From Bacillota bacterium (GTDB lineage Bacteria; Bacillota; Dethiobacteria; Dethiobacterales; Dethiobacteraceae), in the NCBI GenBank assembly GCA_024650095.1, contig JANKMV010000175.1, positions 1 through 5,243 on the forward strand: a stretch of 5,243 nucleotides of DNA. Direction: 5' to 3'. Positions within the stretch are counted from its first letter, which is position 1. Each line of letters opens with the position of its first letter. Shown here in pieces: positions 1 through 5,243 of this stretch. A program made the position numbers and the translations under genes. Below the pieces are notes generated by a model. That model ran no database searches. It was not told the DNA's origin and worked only from the letters and a program-made list of their open reading frames with translations.

Positions 1-30
1 CAGCAAGTATAAAGACAGTTGATGAAAACA

Positions 31-73
31 TTGCACTAGGTAAATTTTCATGATAGAATTCTATGTATACAAT
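31..73 (+). promoter_or_regulatory. Candidate sigma-A promoter(s) of the three-gene operon
   Basis: Two overlapping promoter readings are visible. One has TTGCAC (31-36), a 17-nt spacer and TAGAAT (54-59); its -35 is poor (3/6), but a TGA directly before the -10 makes it an extended -10 type. The other has TTTTCA (45-50), a 17-nt spacer and TACAAT (68-73). Either would start transcription shortly before the ribosome binding site of the first gene. I cannot tell which is used. Both overlap or abut the palindromes at 53-64 and 72-87, which would suit repression. Confidence 0.45.
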
Positions 74-87
74 AGTGTGCACAGTAT
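53..87. promoter_or_regulatory. Two palindromes, putative operator of the HTH regulator
   Basis: Positions 53-64 form a perfect 12-bp palindrome, ATAGAATTCTAT, lying on one candidate -10 box. Positions 72-87 form a 16-bp palindrome with a single mismatched pair (G75/G84) around the core TGTGCACA, placed at the likely transcription start. Dyads at a promoter in front of an operon that opens with a DNA-binding protein suggest autoregulation. The binding protein and the function are inferred, and short AT-rich palindromes can arise by chance. Confidence 0.35.
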
Positions 88-101
88 CGTGAGGGGCTGT
101 T

Positions 102-650
102 ATGGAATTTATTCGTATAGGTGAAAAATTAATTAATATACATAAAATTGATGTAACAATTAGGCGTATCCTCAAATTGCGTAATGAGGGCATGTCTCAG
201 CAGGAAGTAGCGATAAAGCTACAACTGGATAGGACGTTTATTTCGCGGTTAGAAACGCTAGGCAATGTACGGCGAGGTGGGCGCATTGGATTGATGGCAT
301 TTCCCGTACAAAACAAAGAGGAATTACTATCACTCGCTGATCGTTATGGAATTGAAGATAGGCTTATTCTGTCAGAAGAAGAGCGATGGCAGTTAGTTGC
401 GAATAAAAACGGAATTGACTTCCTTAATCAGGTAATTGCAATTATTGAGCAGTTTCGCCAGTGTGATACAGTATTCGTTTTTTGTTCAGCGAAGTGGAAT
501 CGTTTAGCAGCTGCCTTGCTGGATAATGAGGTGGTCACAGTGGAAATCGGTCATTCTCCCATTACAAAGGATGTTTTAGTAAGAATAAATGAGGTGGAAG
601 CCACCTTGAATCCATTTATGGGAGATGAATTTGGGGAGGGTACATTGTGA
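102..650 (+). CDS. Helix-turn-helix transcriptional regulator
   Basis: A 182-residue soluble protein, probably the DNA-binding regulator of its own operon. Residues about 18-52 have the XRE/Cro-like helix-turn-helix pattern: a helix around MSQQEVAIKLQL (31-42), a turn, then a recognition-type helix DRTFISRLET (43-52), followed by a basic glycine-rich segment (about 54-62). The remaining roughly 120 residues look like an alpha/beta domain with hydrophobic strands near 123-130 (TVFVFCSA) and 143-150, which I do not recognise as a known ligand-binding fold. No signal peptide or membrane segment is visible. The ATG at 102 follows GAGGGG (91-96) by 5 nt, which supports this start. The stop overlaps the start of the next gene (GTGA, 647-650), implying translational coupling. 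That it controls the two downstream genes is inferred from position only. Confidence 0.85.
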   Translation: MEFIRIGEKLINIHKIDVTIRRILKLRNEGMSQQEVAIKLQLDRTFISRLETLGNVRRGGRIGLMAFPVQNKEELLSLADRYGIEDRLILSEEERWQLVANKNGIDFLNQVIAIIEQFRQCDTVFVFCSAKWNRLAAALLDNEVVTVEIGHSPITKDVLVRINEVEATLNPFMGDEFGEGTL

Positions 651-1546
651 AGCGAGTGGTCAGTATCAGTTTAGGTTCATCGAAGCGCAATCACGCGGTC
701 GAGGTAGAAATGGCTGGCCAGGCTTGCCAAGTGGAACGCATTGGTACGGATGGTGACATGAAAAAGATGATGACCATGATTGAGGAGTTAGATGGTCAGA
801 TTGATGCGTTTGGTTTAGGTGGGATGGATCTTTATGTTTATGCTGGACCACAACGCTATACTCTGCGAGAGGCAAAAAAAGTAGTTAAAGCGGCTAAAAA
901 GACACCCATAGTGGATGGTTCAGGTTTAAAGAATACGCTGGAACGAAAAGTAATTTCTTACCTAGAAACGGAAACAAGTTTACTAAAGGGAGCTCCCCAT
1001 GTCTTGATGATGTCAGGTGCAGATCGATTTGGTATGGCGCAAGCGCTTGATGCGGCAGGGTGTACGCTTACTTGTGGTGATTTAATCTTCACCATCGGGA
1101 TCCCAATACCGCTACGATCATTACAGTCTTTAGAACGAATTGCTCGTTTACTAGCACCCTTGATATGTCAACTTCCTTTGGCTATGCTCTACCCCACGGG
1201 AAAAAAGCAGGAAGAAAATAAGCCTAAAGCAGGCCACCTGTTCCAGGCTGCTGATATTATAGCCGGTGACTTTCACTTTATTCGACGGTACATGCCAGGA
1301 AATATGCAGGGTAAAATAATTATTACTAATACCACCACTGCCGATGATGTAAGGCTTCTTAAGGAACGTGGGGTAAAAACACTAGTTACAACAACGCCGG
1401 ATTTGAACGGTCGATCTTTTGGTACTAATGTGATGGAAGCCTTACTGGTGGCGCTGTCAGGAAAACAGCGGGAGCTAGAAGCTACTGAATATGAAGATTT
1501 GTTGGTAGATGTTAATTTTACTCCACGAATAACACATTTAAGCTAG
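647..1546 (+). CDS. Conserved protein of unknown function ('quinate 5-dehydrogenase'-like label)
   Basis: A 299-residue soluble protein whose function I cannot assign. From memory, homologues in anaerobic Firmicutes often carry the name quinate 5-dehydrogenase; I see no shikimate/quinate dehydrogenase signature to justify it. Visible features are GLGGMDLY (56-63), VDGSGLKNTLER (89-100), a strand-loop-helix GADRFGMAQAL (124-134) ending in GD (144-145) that resembles a degenerate Rossmann unit, a DIIAGDFHFIRRYMP segment (203-217), and TPDLNGRSFGTNVMEA (250-265). A linker rich in K and E (186-194) may separate two halves. The start is GTG at 647, 6 nt after GGGGAGGG (633-640), overlapping the upstream stop by 4 nt. 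The next gene starts 9 nt after its stop. Such tight packing suggests it acts with the acyl-ACP-reductase-like enzyme, perhaps as partner or substrate-supplying enzyme; this is inference. Confidence 0.8.
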   Translation: MKRVVSISLGSSKRNHAVEVEMAGQACQVERIGTDGDMKKMMTMIEELDGQIDAFGLGGMDLYVYAGPQRYTLREAKKVVKAAKKTPIVDGSGLKNTLERKVISYLETETSLLKGAPHVLMMSGADRFGMAQALDAAGCTLTCGDLIFTIGIPIPLRSLQSLERIARLLAPLICQLPLAMLYPTGKKQEENKPKAGHLFQAADIIAGDFHFIRRYMPGNMQGKIIITNTTTADDVRLLKERGVKTLVTTTPDLNGRSFGTNVMEALLVALSGKQRELEATEYEDLLVDVNFTPRITHLS

Positions 1547-1555
1547 GAGGACCTT

Positions 1556-2629
1556 ATGGGCGATTTTGCTTTTGTAATTCACCCCATCGAATTGAATGAT
1601 ATTTTTCGTAAATTTAAGTTCATGCAAAAATGGCCCGTACCTTTGGTGGAAAATATTATCAAAGTGGTGCCACCTTTTAAAGTTTCTGAAATTACCGGTG
1701 TACGTTCGGATCTCGCTGAAACATCCGGTTATTTTGTGACATGTCCCCTGACTTCGAAGCAAATGGTTACCTTACCAGAAGACATGGTGATCAAAAAAAT
1801 TATTAAGACAGGTAAACTTGCAGAAAAGTTGGGTGCAAGAATATTAGGCTTGGGAGCTATGACTTCTGTGGTCGGCGATGCCGGTATTACAATAGCAAAG
1901 AATCTCGATATTGCCGTAACCACAGGAAACAGCTACACTGTTGCCACAGCGTTGCAGGGGACAAAGAAAGCTGCAAAGTTAATGGGTACGGATCTCTCGC
2001 AAGCAGAGGTACTCGTTGTGGGCGCTACGGGTTCTATTGGCAGTGTTTGTGCACGTATTTTAGCCCGCGACGCTCGCTTTTTAACGTTAATGGCACGTGA
2101 CAGAAGAAAATTAGACCATTTGTCTGCACGCATCTTACGCGAAACAGGCTTGGCCGCTAAAATATCCACTGATATCAAGCGCTCTGTACAACGAGCTGAC
2201 ATCATCATTACCGTTACAGGATCCGCGGAAGCAGTGATTGATGTAATGGACTTGAAGCCTGGTGCCATCGTATGTGATGTAGCAAGACCTCGTGACGTAT
2301 CCAAGCGTGCAGCACAATCACGAAATGACGTCTTGGTCATTGAGGGTGGGGTGGTGGATGTTCCGGGAAACGTTGATTTTGGCTTTAATTTTGGCTTTCC
2401 TCCCCGCACATCATATGCTTGTATGGCAGAAACCATGTTGTTATCTTTGGAAAAAAGGTTTGAATCCTTTACATTAGGACGAGACCTATCTGTCGCTCAA
2501 GTTGATGAGATCAGCCAAATCGCAGATAAACATAATTTTAAAATTTCTGGTTTCCGTAGCTTTGAACGAGCTGTAACCGCTGATGAAATTTCGCTAGTAC
2601 GACAAAATGCTGCAAAAAATTACAGATAG
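1556..2629 (+). CDS. Long-chain acyl-ACP reductase-like NADP-dependent dehydrogenase
   Basis: A 357-residue cytoplasmic protein resembling the cyanobacterial fatty-aldehyde-forming acyl-ACP reductase (AAR, COG5322-type; about 340 residues). That family reduces long-chain acyl-ACP/CoA to aldehyde with NADPH through an acyl-cysteine intermediate. Matching blocks, recalled from the family, are LGLGAMTSVVGD (97-108), TTGNSYTVA (122-130), the nucleotide-binding loop VVGATGSIGS (154-163), MARDRRKL (179-186) whose Arg181 fits NADP(H) preference, VCDVARPRDV (239-248), VIEGGVVDVPG (261-271) and YACMAETMLL (287-296). Cys289 (codon 2420-2422) aligns with the catalytic cysteine of AAR. It is sometimes called shikimate dehydrogenase because of the shared Rossmann fold, which I think is misleading here. 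The ATG follows TAGGAGG (1544-1550, overlapping the previous stop) by 5 nt. No aldehyde-deformylating oxygenase is adjacent. The actual substrate is untested. Confidence 0.85.
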   Translation: MGDFAFVIHPIELNDIFRKFKFMQKWPVPLVENIIKVVPPFKVSEITGVRSDLAETSGYFVTCPLTSKQMVTLPEDMVIKKIIKTGKLAEKLGARILGLGAMTSVVGDAGITIAKNLDIAVTTGNSYTVATALQGTKKAAKLMGTDLSQAEVLVVGATGSIGSVCARILARDARFLTLMARDRRKLDHLSARILRETGLAAKISTDIKRSVQRADIIITVTGSAEAVIDVMDLKPGAIVCDVARPRDVSKRAAQSRNDVLVIEGGVVDVPGNVDFGFNFGFPPRTSYACMAETMLLSLEKRFESFTLGRDLSVAQVDEISQIADKHNFKISGFRSFERAVTADEISLVRQNAAKNYR

Positions 2630-2636
2630 CCGAAGT

Positions 2637-2668
2637 AAAAATCAGGTTATACAAGCCTGATTTTTTTT
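2637..2668 (+). terminator. Intrinsic terminator of the regulator-reductase operon
   Basis: AAAAATCAGG (2637-2646) pairs perfectly with CCTGATTTTT (2656-2665) across a 9-nt loop, and the run of T reaches 2668. It begins 8 nt after the stop codon. The A run before the stem also lets it work partly in the other direction. It separates the operon from the greA leader promoter. Confidence 0.93.
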
Positions 2669-2704
2669 AAGCTCAACATCTTTATCATACTAAATCAACA
2701 GTGT

Positions 2705-2733
2705 TTGACAAACCGTAGTTACTGTTTTATAAT
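2705..2733 (+). promoter_or_regulatory. Perfect-consensus sigma-A promoter upstream of greA
   Basis: TTGACA (2705-2710) and TATAAT (2728-2733) are separated by exactly 17 nt, with all 12 consensus positions matched. Transcription should begin near 2740, roughly 200 nt before the greA start codon. It therefore drives either a separate small RNA or a long structured greA-lysS leader. Confidence 0.88.
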
Positions 2734-2739
2734 GGATTA

Positions 2740-2855
2740 GAAAAAATTGCAAGAAATCTAATAGTTATACTTTAGGAGCCAAACAGCTATACTAGGGAAA
2801 CAAGAGACTCCAGAAAGCGGAATCGCCGTTGTGAGGCGATTCGTTATTAATTTTT
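2740..2855 (+). ncRNA. Candidate structured small RNA or greA leader with pseudoknot
   Basis: The stretch between the consensus promoter and the hairpin at 2820-2842 has no start codon with a plausible reading frame but shows paired segments. Segment 2762-2769 can pair with 2788-2794 (7 bp, one bulged T). Segment 2770-2778 can pair with 2808-2817 (CTTT/AAAG and GGAG/CTCC around a small internal loop). The two stems interlock, which is the layout of an H-type pseudoknot, and the third loop (2795-2807, GGGAAACAAGAGA) is A-rich as is common in such folds. The first connecting loop would be close to zero nt, a weakness of the model. The terminator-like hairpin starts 2 nt later. The RNA is about 115 nt. 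I recognise no Rfam class; it lacks T-box, lysine-riboswitch and 6S features. Existence as a transcript is likely from the promoter; the fold and role are inference. Confidence 0.45.
2820..2855 (+). terminator. Terminator-like hairpin in the greA leader (attenuator or small-RNA end)
   Basis: GAATCGCC (2820-2827) pairs perfectly with GGCGATTC (2835-2842) over a 7-nt loop, followed by an AT-rich tract ending in five T (2851-2855). The T tract is interrupted and begins several bases late, so termination may be partial, leaving some readthrough into greA. I see no obvious upstream segment complementary to the left arm that would form a classical antiterminator. Confidence 0.6.
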
Positions 2856-2870
2856 ACGACAAAACTATAG

Positions 2871-2899
2871 TAAACATCCTTCTCTTTACCGAATATACT
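2871..2899 (+). promoter_or_regulatory. Candidate proximal greA promoter
   Basis: TAAACA (2871-2876) lies 17 nt before TATACT (2894-2899), matching consensus at 4/6 and 5/6. It sits after the leader hairpin and would start a transcript near 2906 with a leader of about 33 nt. If active, greA-lysS would be expressed independently of the upstream RNA. Confidence 0.4.
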
Positions 2900-2938
2900 T
2901 CAGAGAATAATTTAAAACGCATCAAAGGAGCGAAGTAA

Positions 2939-3412
2939 ATGGTAAGCAAAGAAGTTATCCTCACCTATGGGGGCCTCGAGAAGCTAGAAAAAGAGCTGGA
3001 GCATTTAAAATCTATTAGACGTCGCGAAGTCGCGGCCCGGATCAAAACAGCTATTTCATTCGGGGACATTTCGGAAAACTCCGAGTATGAAGATGCCAAA
3101 AATGAACAAGCATTCATTGAAGGACGTATTATTACACTGGAAAAGATGTTACGCAATGTCAGCTTGATTGAAGACGCTAAAAACGATTCTGGCACCGTTA
3201 CTGTAGGCTCTACCATTATGCTTAAAGACTTGGAATTTAACGAGGATTTTGAATATAAAATTGTGGGCTCCGCAGAGGCAAATCCAGCAGAAAATAAGAT
3301 TTCCAATGAATCACCTGTTGGTAAAGCAATTCTGGGGAAAGAAGTTAATGATGTGGTGGAAGTATCTGTTCCGGCAGGAGTACTAAAATACCAGATTCTA
3401 CAAATATCCTAA
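2939..3412 (+). CDS. greA: Transcription elongation factor GreA
   Basis: GreA inserts its coiled coil into the RNA polymerase secondary channel and stimulates cleavage of backtracked transcripts, rescuing stalled complexes. The 157-residue length is the usual size. The N-terminal coiled coil covers about residues 8-75, with the tip [16 protein letters not shown] (42-57) carrying the acidic residues Asp43 and Glu46 that correspond to the Mg-coordinating pair in Escherichia coli GreA. The hairpin returns through AFIEGRI, and the C-terminal FKBP-like domain (about 83-157) contains the family's TVTVGSTI (86-93) and [11 protein letters not shown] (124-134) segments. The ATG at 2939 follows AAAGGAG (2924-2930) by 8 nt, an excellent site. 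lysS follows after about 45 nt without a visible terminator between, the gene order common in Firmicutes, so the two are probably cotranscribed. Confidence 0.97.
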   Translation: MVSKEVILTYGGLEKLEKELEHLKSIRRREVAARIKTAISFGDISENSEYEDAKNEQAFIEGRIITLEKMLRNVSLIEDAKNDSGTVTVGSTIMLKDLEFNEDFEYKIVGSAEANPAENKISNESPVGKAILGKEVNDVVEVSVPAGVLKYQILQIS

Positions 3413-3457
3413 CTCATCGTAACGCAATAGGGGTTAGAAGTTGGTGGTGTGTTAATA

Positions 3458-4948
3458 ATGACGGAAGTGTTTAGTGAGTATGAGCAAGTGCGGCGGCAAA
3501 AGCTTGCGAAGCTACATCAATTAGGGGAAGATGCTTATGGTGAGAAATTTCCTACTTCACATCATGCGCTGGATGTTCTTACTTCATTTGAAGAACTAGA
3601 TGGCCAGCTGGTAACGTTGGCAGGCCGACTGATGACGGTACGGGCGCACGGAAAAGCCACATTTGCAAACCTTCAAGATGAAAGTGGGCAGATTCAGATT
3701 TATGTCCGCCTAAATGATGTTGGTGAACGAGTATACCAATTGCTTGAACTGCTAGACATCGGTGATCTTATTGGTATTACGGGTGACGTATTTCGAACTC
3801 GTCGTGGCGAAGTAACCATCGCTGTAAAAGCATTGCGGTTATTAGCAAAATCATTGCGACCACTGCCAGAAAAATGGCATGGTTTAACAAATGTAGACTT
3901 GCGTTACCGTCAGCGTTATGTGGATCTCATTATGAATCCTGATGTAAAAAAAGTGTTTATTTTGCGCAGTAAAATTGTTCAGGAAATTCGTAACTATTTA
4001 AATAACGAAGGCTTTCTTGAAGTCGAAACACCGGTCATGCACACCATTGCTGGTGGCGCTGCGGCTAAACCCTTTATTACACACCATAATGCCTTAGATA
4101 TGAACCTCTATCTACGTATTGCTACTGAGCTTCATCTAAAAAGATTGCTTGTTGGTGGTATGGATAAGGTATATGAACTAGGACGTATTTTCCGTAATGA
4201 AGGACTATCAACAAAACATAACCCAGAATTCACTACCGTGGAGCTCTACCAAGCGCAAGCCGATTATCAAGATATGATGCGCTTAACAGAGAATCTTGTC
4301 GCTGATGTGGCACAGAAAGTACTGGGGACACTTAAAGTATCTTTCCAGGATAGCGAATTGGATTTGACTCCACCTTGGTCACGTCTCACCATGCTGGAGG
4401 CTATACATAAATATGCTGGGCTCGATTTTACTCATATTAGTACTGATGAGCAGGCATATGAAGTAGCAAAGCAGAAGGGACTAGACGTCAAAGTTGGAAC
4501 CGCACGTGGAGAAATCATCAATGAGATTTTTGAAGAGTTTGTTGAAAAACATTTGTTTCAACCCACATTCATTATGGACTATCCCATTGAGGTGTCACCT
4601 CTGGCGAAACGAAAAGCAGATGATCCTAGCATGACGTACAGATTTGAGGCCTTTATGGCTAGTAGTGAAATTGCAAATGCCTTCACAGAGTTGAATGATC
4701 CTATCGATCAGCGAGACCGCTTTGAGTTGCAAGTAGCTAAGCGTGTGGCAGGCGATGAAGAAGCGCATATGTTAGATGAAGATTTTCTACAGGCGCTGGA
4801 ATACGGTATGCCACCTGCTGGCGGTTTGGGTATCGGGATTGATCGGCTAATAATGATGTTAACCGATTCCTCATCTATTAGAGATGTTATTCTTTTCCCC
4901 ACCATGCGGCCTAGAGAGCAAAGTGTACCAGCGAATACGTTAGATTAA
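3458..4948 (+). CDS. lysS: Lysyl-tRNA synthetase, class II
   Basis: Activates lysine with ATP and charges tRNA-Lys; a cytoplasmic homodimer in this family. With the ATG at 3458 the protein has 496 residues, the usual length. The N-terminal OB-fold anticodon-binding domain covers about 50-128 (VTLAGRL, then [15 protein letters not shown]). The class II catalytic core follows: motif 1 around FLEVETPVM (186-194), [17 protein letters not shown] (199-215), motif 2 [15 protein letters not shown] (245-259), [11 protein letters not shown] (407-417) and motif 3 [10 protein letters not shown] (455-464). A GTG at 3449 would add three residues, but it lacks a well-spaced ribosome site, whereas GGTGG (3443-3447) lies 10 nt before the ATG; I prefer the ATG with modest certainty. 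The stretch MASSE (400-404) has SS where relatives I recall have GR or GW, but the Mg-binding type glutamates (397, 404) are kept. It lies downstream of greA and upstream of a probable rRNA operon. Confidence 0.96.
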   Translation: MTEVFSEYEQVRRQKLAKLHQLGEDAYGEKFPTSHHALDVLTSFEELDGQLVTLAGRLMTVRAHGKATFANLQDESGQIQIYVRLNDVGERVYQLLELLDIGDLIGITGDVFRTRRGEVTIAVKALRLLAKSLRPLPEKWHGLTNVDLRYRQRYVDLIMNPDVKKVFILRSKIVQEIRNYLNNEGFLEVETPVMHTIAGGAAAKPFITHHNALDMNLYLRIATELHLKRLLVGGMDKVYELGRIFRNEGLSTKHNPEFTTVELYQAQADYQDMMRLTENLVADVAQKVLGTLKVSFQDSELDLTPPWSRLTMLEAIHKYAGLDFTHISTDEQAYEVAKQKGLDVKVGTARGEIINEIFEEFVEKHLFQPTFIMDYPIEVSPLAKRKADDPSMTYRFEAFMASSEIANAFTELNDPIDQRDRFELQVAKRVAGDEEAHMLDEDFLQALEYGMPPAGGLGIGIDRLIMMLTDSSSIRDVILFPTMRPREQSVPANTLD

Positions 4949-4977
4949 TTGAGTCTGTTTCCATTATAAGCGCTTGA

Positions 4978-5020
4978 GAACCGTCTAATCGAGCTAGCCT
5001 TGATTTAGGCGGTTCGTGTT
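4978..5020 (+). terminator. Probable intrinsic terminator after lysS
   Basis: GAACCGTCTAA (4978-4988) pairs with TTAGGCGGTTC (5005-5015) over 11 bp including one G-U wobble, and the inner TCGAG/CTTGA can lengthen the stem around a bulged T. The following GTGTTTACCC has only a short T run, so termination may be inefficient. It lies 29 nt after the lysS stop. Confidence 0.7.
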
Positions 5021-5070
5021 TACCCAAAGAATAGTAACAGTATCCGCTTACTTTTCGGGGACGGCGGACG

Positions 5071-5128
5071 TTTTCTTTATTACTTTTCTTAAAAGAAAGT
5101 GGACAAAATGCTATAAATGTGTTATTAT
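5071..5128 (+). promoter_or_regulatory. Strong promoter with AT-rich upstream element, probably of an rRNA operon
   Basis: TGGACA (5100-5105) is separated by exactly 17 nt from TATTAT (5123-5128), 5/6 matches at each box. The preceding 5071-5099 is nearly all A and T, resembling an UP element, and contains an imperfect inverted repeat (TTTCTT-AA-AAGAAA). Transcription should begin near 5135 and run off the window. Together with the boxA-like and hairpin sequences downstream, and the position after lysS, this fits an rRNA operon promoter; the rRNA itself is not in view. Confidence 0.65.
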
Positions 5129-5150
5129 ATCAAAGTCGCTTACTGAACGG

Positions 5151-5161
5151 TAATCTTTGCA
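5151..5161 (+). promoter_or_regulatory. BoxA-like antitermination sequence
   Basis: TAATCTTTGCA matches the Bacillus-type rRNA boxA TGTTCTTTGAA at 8 of 11 positions, about 16 nt into the predicted transcript. It fits the NusB/NusE-dependent antitermination sites of rRNA leaders, but a match this short is weak on its own. Confidence 0.3.
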
Positions 5162-5167
5162 GAAGTC

Positions 5168-5196
5168 GTACATGACTATAAATGTACACAGTACAT
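5168..5196. repeat. Three alternating GTACAT/ATGTAC hexamers
   Basis: GTACAT (5168-5173), ATGTAC (5182-5187) and GTACAT (5191-5196) form two alternative inverted repeats; the second pair is perfect with a 3-nt spacer. They lie in the predicted leader RNA, where they could make mutually exclusive small hairpins. Function is unknown. Confidence 0.4.
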
Positions 5197-5220
5197 ACTT
5201 GCTGCCAAGCAAAAAACGGC

Positions 5221-5240
5221 ATTCGGGCTTCGGCCTTAAT
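5221..5240 (+). other. UUCG-tetraloop hairpin in predicted stable-RNA leader
   Basis: The stem GGGC/GCCT (5225-5228 with 5233-5236, one G-U pair) closes a TTCG loop (5229-5232) on C-G, the very stable cUUCGg form. ATT/AAT (5221-5223 with 5238-5240) adds three pairs past one mismatch. No T tract follows within the window, so it is more likely a structural or processing element than a terminator. Confidence 0.5.
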
Positions 5241-5243
5241 TCT

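Noticed and set aside
3..53. Open frame ending in TGA at 51-53 that could be the last 16 codons of an upstream gene
   Set aside because: Only 16 codons are visible and nothing in them is recognisable. It would overlap the candidate promoter. Possible, but not supportable as a feature.
1933..2436. 167-codon open frame on the minus strand inside the reductase gene
   Set aside because: It is antisense to a clear coding gene with family motifs, has low-complexity, basic and serine-rich composition, and no ribosome site of note; a shadow frame.
2740..2855. T-box, lysine riboswitch or 6S RNA ahead of greA-lysS
   Set aside because: There is no T-box GGTGGNACCGCG-like motif, no lysine-riboswitch core, and the transcript is too short and lacks the long rod with central bubble of 6S RNA.
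2965..3306. 113-codon minus-strand open frame inside greA
   Set aside because: Serine-rich mirror of the GreA coding sequence; no independent evidence.
3449..3457. GTG start for lysS three codons upstream
   Set aside because: The nearest purine-rich site (AGGGG, 3429-3433) is 15 nt away, too far. The ATG at 3458 has GGTGG at 10 nt and gives a more typical N-terminus, though the GTG is not excluded.
5082..5100. Inverted repeat read as a second terminator
   Set aside because: The stem is nearly all A-T with no T tract after it. Its place just upstream of the -35 box fits an AT-rich promoter element better.
1..5243. CRISPR array, insertion sequence, phage attachment site or tRNA gene
   Set aside because: No regularly spaced repeats, transposase-like frames, terminal inverted repeats with target duplications, or cloverleaf sequences were seen.

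Overview
The window carries two transcription units on the plus strand and the start of a probable third. Moderate GC, Shine-Dalgarno sites ahead of most genes, sigma-A type promoters, a greA-lysS pair and an apparent rRNA promoter after lysS all suggest a low-GC Firmicute. From memory, the gene family mix fits an anaerobe of the Negativicutes (Pelosinus/Sporomusa-like) best; this is inference, since no taxonomic marker such as 16S is included.

Region 1 (about 1-2668) is a tight three-gene operon. It encodes a small helix-turn-helix regulator, a 299-aa protein of unknown function (I believe relatives are often labelled 'quinate 5-dehydrogenase' without obvious support), and a 357-aa NADP-binding reductase. 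The reductase matches the cyanobacterial long-chain acyl-ACP reductase (AAR, COG5322-like) in layout and motifs, including the catalytic-type cysteine. The genes overlap by 4 nt (GTGA) or are separated by 9 nt, and a strong intrinsic terminator closes the unit. Upstream lie candidate promoters interleaved with two palindromes that could be the regulator's own operator. The likely role is a regulated fatty-acyl/aldehyde reaction, not shikimate metabolism; this is a hypothesis.

Region 2 (2669-2938) has no protein gene but is not empty. It holds a perfect-consensus promoter (TTGACA-N17-TATAAT), a transcribed stretch that can be drawn as an H-type pseudoknot with an A-rich third loop, a hairpin followed by an AT/T-rich tract, and then a second, weaker promoter close to greA. 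This looks like either a small RNA or a structured, possibly attenuating leader for greA-lysS. I do not recognise it as a known RNA class.

Region 3 (2939-5020) is greA (transcript cleavage factor) and lysS (class II lysyl-tRNA synthetase), 45-54 nt apart and probably cotranscribed, ending in a long hairpin terminator with a weak T tract.

Region 4 (5021-5243) has no gene. It holds a strong promoter (TGGACA-N17-TATTAT) after an AT-rich tract, a boxA-like sequence, short inverted repeats and a UUCG-tetraloop hairpin. This is what an rRNA (or stable RNA) operon leader looks like, so an rRNA operon probably starts just beyond the window; lysS next to rRNA is known in Bacillus subtilis.
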